Shown piece after piece: positions 59,786 to 64,000 of a stretch of 64,000 bases of DNA. Position 1 is the stretch's first letter. Every line of letters begins with the position of its first letter. This DNA is from Bradyrhizobium sp. MOS002. Lineage in GTDB: Bacteria > Pseudomonadota > Alphaproteobacteria > Rhizobiales > Xanthobacteraceae. The position numbers were made by a program, and so were the translations under genes. The notes under the pieces are model-generated. The model did no database searches. It saw only the letters and a list, made by a program, of their open reading frames with translations, and was not told the origin of the DNA. The DNA is taken from the NCBI RefSeq assembly GCF_003020115.1, contig NZ_PYFX01000019.1, positions 32,468 to 96,467 on the forward strand, written 5' to 3'.

Positions 59786-60093
59786 TTGGAGCCCCAAATC
59801 ACAATATGAGCAGATTCGCAGGCTGCCGGAAGGCAAGTGGCCGGTCTGTGACTCTGGTCACGCTAGGGTCGGTTTCAAAGGCGAACTCGGGCTCGGCGGC
59901 CGAAGGTCTGAGGGTGGTCAAGGCGGCTCGCAAAGCAAGCGCAGCTCGGAGGCCGGTTTAGCACCGAGCGGACATTACGAAGACTGAACCGCTCTTCGGC
60001 TTAGGCAAAAGCGGAAGTCGCGCCGAAAAACGCCTCTCATCGGTCGGTATCTAGCAGAAACTCGCCTTTAAGGTATCTTAGCTTATCTCAGGC
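59786..60093. other. gap without recognisable gene
   Basis: This 308-bp stretch lies between the caspase remnant and the GT87-like gene. I see no convincing coding frame, RNA or repeat in it. The plus frame crossing 59688-59987 is opposite the caspase remnant and lacks protein-like features. Confidence 0.5.
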
Positions 60094-61338
60094 ATGTCAA
60101 ATCTTGCTCACGCATTAAGGGATGCCGACTGGCTTAACGCTCGACGCGCTCATGCCTACTTGGTAATTCTAGCGGTCATTTCCGCCTTCGTCGCGGCGGC
60201 CTATGTGAGCTTGTCGCACCGAGGATTGGACCCGTCCGGCAAGGCGTTGGGCACCGACTTCGCAAGTTTCTGGACTGCCTCGCAGCTTGCCCTGGAGCAG
60301 AGGCCAGACGCGGCTTGGCGGATGGACGCGCACGGCGCGGCTCAAGTCGCCCGGTTCGGCACCCAAGCCGGCTATGCTGCCTTCTTCTATCCGCCACCGT
60401 TTCTGCTGGCATGTCTTCCTCTTGCTATGCTGGACTATCCGATCGCACTGCTGCTGTGGCTGATTGTCACCGGTGCGGCTTATACCGCGATGGCCAGAGC
60501 CTGGTTGGGACCGAGCTTTGGTTTGCTGCCGATCCTAGCCTTCCCTGCTGTGCTCGTGAACGCCGGCCACGGTCAAAACGGCTTCCTCACTGCGGCTCTA
60601 CTCGGCGGCGCAATTTCGTGCAACCGCAGGCATCCGTGGCTTAGCGGTGTGCTGATTGGGGCGCTAATCATCAAGCCGCACCTAGCGGTACTAGCCCCAG
60701 TCTTCCTGATCCTTACCCGCAACGGGCGCGGCTTGGCCGCTGCCGCTACCACCGCCATCGGTCTGAGCGCCTTGTCTTGGCTGGCGTTCGGCTCGGCGGC
60801 ATGGAGCCAGTTCATAGCCACCTCGTCGATCGCCGGCCAGACCTTGGAGCAGGACCTCATAGGCTACGCCAAGATGCAAAGCGTCTTCGCTGGTGCCCGG
60901 CTGATAGGCGCGCCACTTATGCTCGCTTGGTTCCTGCAAGCCGCCGCCGCGATCGGCGCAGTCGCTATCTTGTGGCGAATTCGCCAAGCGGAGGCGACCC
61001 TACTGGGAGCGGCTTTTGTCTGCGCCACCCTGCTAACCACGCCGTTCTTGTTGGACTACGACCTGACGGTGCTGGCCGTTCCGCTAGCTGTGCTGCTGCG
61101 CGCCGGCTCAGAGGGTCACGAAGGCTTCCGCTCTTGGGAACGCCTTGCCCTGGGCGTAGGCTTCATCTTGCCACTGGTCGCCCGGCCCATGGGCATCCTG
61201 ATCTGCCTGCCAATGACTCCGTTCGTTGTGGCCGCTCTCTTAAGCTTGTTGCTGGCCCGCGCCACGACGCGAGTCCGCGCTCCCGTAATGGCGCATCCAT
61301 GGCAGCGCTCATTAACGGGGGCGAGCTCTCCGAACTGA
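60094..61338 (+). CDS. GT87/DUF2029 family integral membrane protein
   Basis: The 414-residue protein has about ten membrane helices and the motif KALGTDFASFWTASQLALEQ near residue 50, with the acidic pair position typical of GT-C glycosyltransferases of family 87. Also visible are FFYPPPFLLACLPLAML and NAGHGQNGFLTAALLGGAIS. Such enzymes use polyprenyl-phosphate sugars on the periplasmic side. It is intact and stands alone just before an insertion sequence. The 214 bp after it hold nothing recognisable. Confidence 0.85.
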   Translation: MSNLAHALRDADWLNARRAHAYLVILAVISAFVAAAYVSLSHRGLDPSGKALGTDFASFWTASQLALEQRPDAAWRMDAHGAAQVARFGTQAGYAAFFYPPPFLLACLPLAMLDYPIALLLWLIVTGAAYTAMARAWLGPSFGLLPILAFPAVLVNAGHGQNGFLTAALLGGAISCNRRHPWLSGVLIGALIIKPHLAVLAPVFLILTRNGRGLAAAATTAIGLSALSWLAFGSAAWSQFIATSSIAGQTLEQDLIGYAKMQSVFAGARLIGAPLMLAWFLQAAAAIGAVAILWRIRQAEATLLGAAFVCATLLTTPFLLDYDLTVLAVPLAVLLRAGSEGHEGFRSWERLALGVGFILPLVARPMGILICLPMTPFVVAALLSLLLARATTRVRAPVMAHPWQRSLTGASSPN

Positions 61339-61552
61339 AAAGCACTTTAACGTCGAAAGGCGGAATGCAGCTGATCAAGAAGTGTATCCGATTGTCGATT
61401 GGCCGAAAGTACACCCGATATTCGAGCTTCTTATCTCAACTAGATTTTCGTCAACTTGTATCCACCACTCGAACTGTGGATGGTGCAGCCTGCTGCCGCC
61501 GTGATGTCCGCCGTGGGGTCACAAGCGGCCCTCGACCGGCTGCGGACGGCAA

Positions 61553-63106
61553 GTCAGCTACGGGCCGATTTTGTTGCAAAAGTCGGCTGCAATGGATTTA
61601 GCCGTTGGGCCTTTCGTTGAGCCGCGCTCTGAAGCGCTGGCCCTGACGCATTTTACGCAACTTCGACGCTACGCTACGCGATGCGCAGAGCCTGAGCCGG
61701 TGGCGGTCGTGCGACCAGCGATGCAAACCGCCTCAGATTCTGGGCGATGGCGGCTGGAACAAACTCATCCTGAGCACCTTGCGGTCCGCGCAATCGGAGC
61801 CGACCAAGCTTCAGGATGCGCTTCAAGTGTGCGAACCTCATCTCGATCTTCTTGCGCTGACGCCGAGAGAGCTCGAAGCCCTCGGTGCCAGCGAACGACC
61901 GGGCAACGTCTCGGGATGGTTCCTTTGGGCAGCACTGCGGTTTGAGCGGGCATACATCGCAGTCGAGCTTGCTTGCACGATACAGAAGGGTCTTGCCCTC
62001 GTGCACGGTACCGCTCGTCCCAAGCCGCTTACCACCCGGGCAGTGGTAAATGTCCCCGGTCGGATCATATCGAAAGTCGCTCCGCGAGAAGGTGCCATCA
62101 TCCCGCTTCGACTTATCGAACACAGGGATATGCGGCGCGATGCCCTTCTCCTCGACCAGCCAGTTCAGCATCGGAGCCGCTCCGTAAGCGGTATCCCCGA
62201 CAAGTCGCTCTGGCTTGAGACCGAAGCGCTCCTCGGTTCGTTCGATCATGGTCTTTGCTGCACCGACCTCGGCCTGGCGAATGGCGCGGGAGGCCTCGAC
62301 ATCAACGATGACGCCGAACTTCACGTTGATGAGATAGTTGTCGGAGTACGCGAAGAATGCCGGCCCTTTGTGAGCGCCGGTCCACTGCGCTGCCGGATCG
62401 GATGGCGAGACAAACTTCGGGACGACATCGCTGGCGGCGCCCCACGCCGGATCGTCGAGGGTTGCCAAATACTCCTTCACCGCGCGGCTAGACCTGGCCG
62501 GATCGCGATCCCTCCGCCAGTCCTGACCGGCGATCGAGCGCTGCTTGTTCGCGTCAGCCGCGATCAGGCTCGCGTCGACTGCAAATCCTTCGCCACCAAC
62601 CAGACCGGCGGCAATGCATGCCTCGACAATCCGTTCGAACACGCGGCGGAGAACATCTCCATCGCGGAAGCGCTCGTTGCGGGCGCGCGAGAACGCCGAA
62701 TGATCCGGGACAGCGTCCTCGATACCGAGCTTGCAGAACCAGCGATAGGCGAGGTTCACCTGCACTTCACGGCAGATCAGCCGTTCCGAGCGGATCGCAA
62801 AGACATATCCCACGACCAGCATCCGGATCATCAGTTCCGGATCAATCGACGGGCGCCCCATCGACGAATAGTGAGATGCTAGTTCACCGCGAAGCCAGGA
62901 CAGATCGAGAGCAGCATCGATCTTCCGCACCAGATGATCTTCAGGAACGACGTTGCCAAGATGAAACTCGTAGAACAGTTGACCTTGGTCACTCTTCAGA
63001 CGGCCCATCATGGATCGACCTCACCGAGATTCGCGTCAGCACAACGGAATCACTCTTCGTGACTTGTCTCAACCGACTTTTGCAACAAAATCGGCCAGAA
63101 GCTGAC
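61553..63106. mobile_element. complete IS1182-family insertion sequence
   Basis: The element is about 1.55 kb. The inverted ends share a perfect 24-bp core at 61563-61586 and 63073-63096 (begins GGCCGATTTTGTTGC). Outside the core, GTCAGCT at 61553-61559 and AGCTGAC at 63100-63106 extend the ends imperfectly. One transposase gene lies on the minus strand inside. No target-site duplication is evident by eye, so the exact outer boundary is uncertain by a few bases. Confidence 0.85.
61674..63011 (-). CDS. IS1182 family transposase
   Basis: The 445-residue DDE transposase begins MMGRLKSDQGQLFYEFHLGN. It has the N-terminal helical domain (GRPSIDPELMIRMLVVGYVF; PDHSAFSRAR), catalytic-core segments FAVDASLIAADANK and LVGDTAYGAAPMLNWL, and a cysteine cluster (DCDVCPLKPQCCP) before the C-terminal EMRFAHLKRILKLGRLRLRG containing the final Glu. 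It is full length, so the element may be active. Confidence 0.93.
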   Translation of the reverse strand: MMGRLKSDQGQLFYEFHLGNVVPEDHLVRKIDAALDLSWLRGELASHYSSMGRPSIDPELMIRMLVVGYVFAIRSERLICREVQVNLAYRWFCKLGIEDAVPDHSAFSRARNERFRDGDVLRRVFERIVEACIAAGLVGGEGFAVDASLIAADANKQRSIAGQDWRRDRDPARSSRAVKEYLATLDDPAWGAASDVVPKFVSPSDPAAQWTGAHKGPAFFAYSDNYLINVKFGVIVDVEASRAIRQAEVGAAKTMIERTEERFGLKPERLVGDTAYGAAPMLNWLVEEKGIAPHIPVFDKSKRDDGTFSRSDFRYDPTGDIYHCPGGKRLGTSGTVHEGKTLLYRASKLDCDVCPLKPQCCPKEPSRDVARSFAGTEGFELSRRQRKKIEMRFAHLKRILKLGRLRLRGPQGAQDEFVPAAIAQNLRRFASLVARPPPAQALRIA

Positions 63107-63108
63107 TC

Positions 63109-63765
63109 TCACTTAGCTAGCCCTTGGCCCCGCTGAATCGGCTTGAACTCGAAGCCCCGGATTTTCTCGACCTTCACGGCTGCGACGATGACATCATCGA
63201 CGATCGATCTGCTGTGGTCGTGTTTTAGCCGGAACGCATGGGCCGAACCCACCACTTCCGGCCGCATCTTGATGTCGAGCAGCGCGTCATAGGCCTTGAT
63301 GCCCGGAACATGGTCGAAATAGCGAATGACCGAATGCTCTTCATCTACACAGTCAAGCTCCCGCATGAAGTAGCAGAACCAGTAGCCCGGGCCGGGCTCG
63401 GAAAAGTTGCTGTAGTCCACCTCCGCCCGCTGAAAGACAAAAGCTTCCGGATCAATCTGCTCCAGCAGCCCCTTCAGGCGATCCGAGACCAGCCAGGTCG
63501 CGGAGAGCCCGCTGGTGTCTGCATCCGGCAACGCGCCGCGCCTGCCTTTTCGGTCAAATTTGATCCGCGGCGGTTCGGAGAATTGCAATCCGCAGAAGGG
63601 TTCTCTTGCGTCCGGATGATAGCCCTTCATTTGTTCATTCTGGTTCACCCAGTTTCGCATTGGGGTCAGACTGGCGATCTTGAAGTCGATATTGAGGGTA
63701 TAGTATTTCCGTGGTCCAGCCGGCACGCCCCCGCCCCGATCGCCCTGTGCTGCATCGCCTGTCAT
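63109..63765 (-). CDS. Imm11-type (DUF1629) immunity protein
   Basis: The 218-residue protein has RKGRRGALPDADTSGLSATW, VSDRLKGLLEQIDPEAFVFQ, YWFCYFMRELDCVDEE and SAHAFRLKHDHSRSIVDD, the ordered features of the Imm11/DUF1629 family. Members neutralise polymorphic toxins secreted by neighbouring cells. No toxin gene is visible within the window; the gene lies between the IS1182 element and the end of another transposase. The start may be 63765 or a little later (ATG in TPMRNWVNQ). Confidence 0.72.
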   Translation of the reverse strand: MTGDAAQGDRGGGVPAGPRKYYTLNIDFKIASLTPMRNWVNQNEQMKGYHPDAREPFCGLQFSEPPRIKFDRKGRRGALPDADTSGLSATWLVSDRLKGLLEQIDPEAFVFQRAEVDYSNFSEPGPGYWFCYFMRELDCVDEEHSVIRYFDHVPGIKAYDALLDIKMRPEVVGSAHAFRLKHDHSRSIVDDVIVAAVKVEKIRGFEFKPIQRGQGLAK

Positions 63766-63926
63766 GAGTCTCTCTTGCTGCGGGATTTGCAGAACGAAGA
63801 TATCTCAAAGTAGTCTGTTCATCGAGAGTCGCAATTTTTCTTGGAGCCGTCGCGAAGTCTGCTTCGGGTCTTGGTCGTGTAAAAACTCCATTCGGGGAAG
63901 CCGGGAGAAAGCCGCACCGTTTAGCG

Positions 63927-64000
63927 TCAGGCCACGATCGCGGCCATCAACGGCTTGGTCCCAACGATGTTCATAACCCGGGTCAGATTGTAGGCCAGGA
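63927..64000 (-). CDS. transposase C-terminal end (runs off window)
   Basis: The last 23 codons read LAYNLTRVMNIVGTKPLMAA plus IVA and a TGA at 63927-63929, which looks like the end of an IS1182-type transposase. A terminal-repeat-like GTGTAAAAACTCC lies at 63878-63890. This is the edge of a second, different insertion sequence. Confidence 0.7.
   Translation of the reverse strand, partial: LAYNLTRVMNIVGTKPLMAAIVA

Noticed and set aside
61563..63096. target-site duplication of the IS1182 element
   Set aside because: No matching short direct repeats flank either the 24-bp inverted-repeat core or the extended ends.
1..64000. CRISPR arrays, tRNA or rRNA genes
   Set aside because: No regularly spaced repeats, cloverleaf with CCA-end context, or conserved rRNA segments were seen while reading the window.

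Overview
The window looks like chromosomal DNA of a GC-rich alphaproteobacterium, most likely Bradyrhizobium or a close relative. This rests on FNR/FixK-type regulation, many aromatic-acid CoA-pathway genes, TRAP and Bug-type uptake systems, and IS1182-type insertion sequences. No tRNA, rRNA or CRISPR array was recognised. Long open frames opposite the real genes are a by-product of the high GC content.

Layout. (1) 0-7.1 kb: a partial enoyl-CoA hydratase, a DMSO-reductase-family molybdoenzyme, then a divergent unit with a TctC-type binding protein, a two-subunit xanthine-dehydrogenase-family hydroxylase and a translationally coupled ModA-like protein without a signal peptide. (2) 7.1-11.9 kb: an SDR, a complete TRAP transporter and a cyclase-family hydrolase. 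(3) 11.9-27.4 kb: an apparent low-oxygen island. It holds two Crp/Fnr regulators, one of them with an FNR-type cysteine motif and recognition helix, plus a cytochrome c, a 44-residue membrane peptide, an Mla-type lipid transporter, a DUF883 protein, an ADP-forming acyl-CoA synthetase/GNAT fusion, a universal stress protein, a phosphotransferase/P-loop kinase fusion, a CHAD protein, a PHB synthase and a CBS-BON protein. Eight perfect TTGA-N6-TCAA boxes lie in the intergenic gaps, paired where genes diverge. (4) 27.4-43.5 kb: an aromatic-acid CoA pathway that best fits aerobic hybrid degradation of 2-aminobenzoate (anthranilate): RidA, aryl-CoA ligase, MarR regulator, binding protein, cupin, monooxygenase, the monooxygenase/old-yellow-enzyme fusion and beta-oxidation-type genes. 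A TTTTA-N4-TAAAA-like motif recurs before its transcription units and is a candidate operator for the MarR protein. (5) 43.5-54.2 kb: a second catabolic cluster of unknown substrate, with a NicX-like ring-cleavage dioxygenase, a NitT/TauT-type ABC transporter, an IlvD-like dehydratase, a beta-hydroxyacid dehydrogenase, a two-component flavin monooxygenase and a class III CoA transferase. (6) 54.2-64 kb: an accessory region with small proteins, a response regulator, a flavoprotein hydroxylase, four copies of an intergenic repeat, decayed genes, a GT87-like membrane protein, a complete IS1182-type element, an Imm11-type immunity gene and the end of a second transposase.

The best candidates for undescribed biology are the FNR-box island, which links anaerobic control to PHB, CHAD/polyphosphate, lipid-transport and ribosome-associated genes, and the NicX-like/IlvD-like cluster, whose dioxygenase keeps the expected iron ligands although its substrate is unknown.
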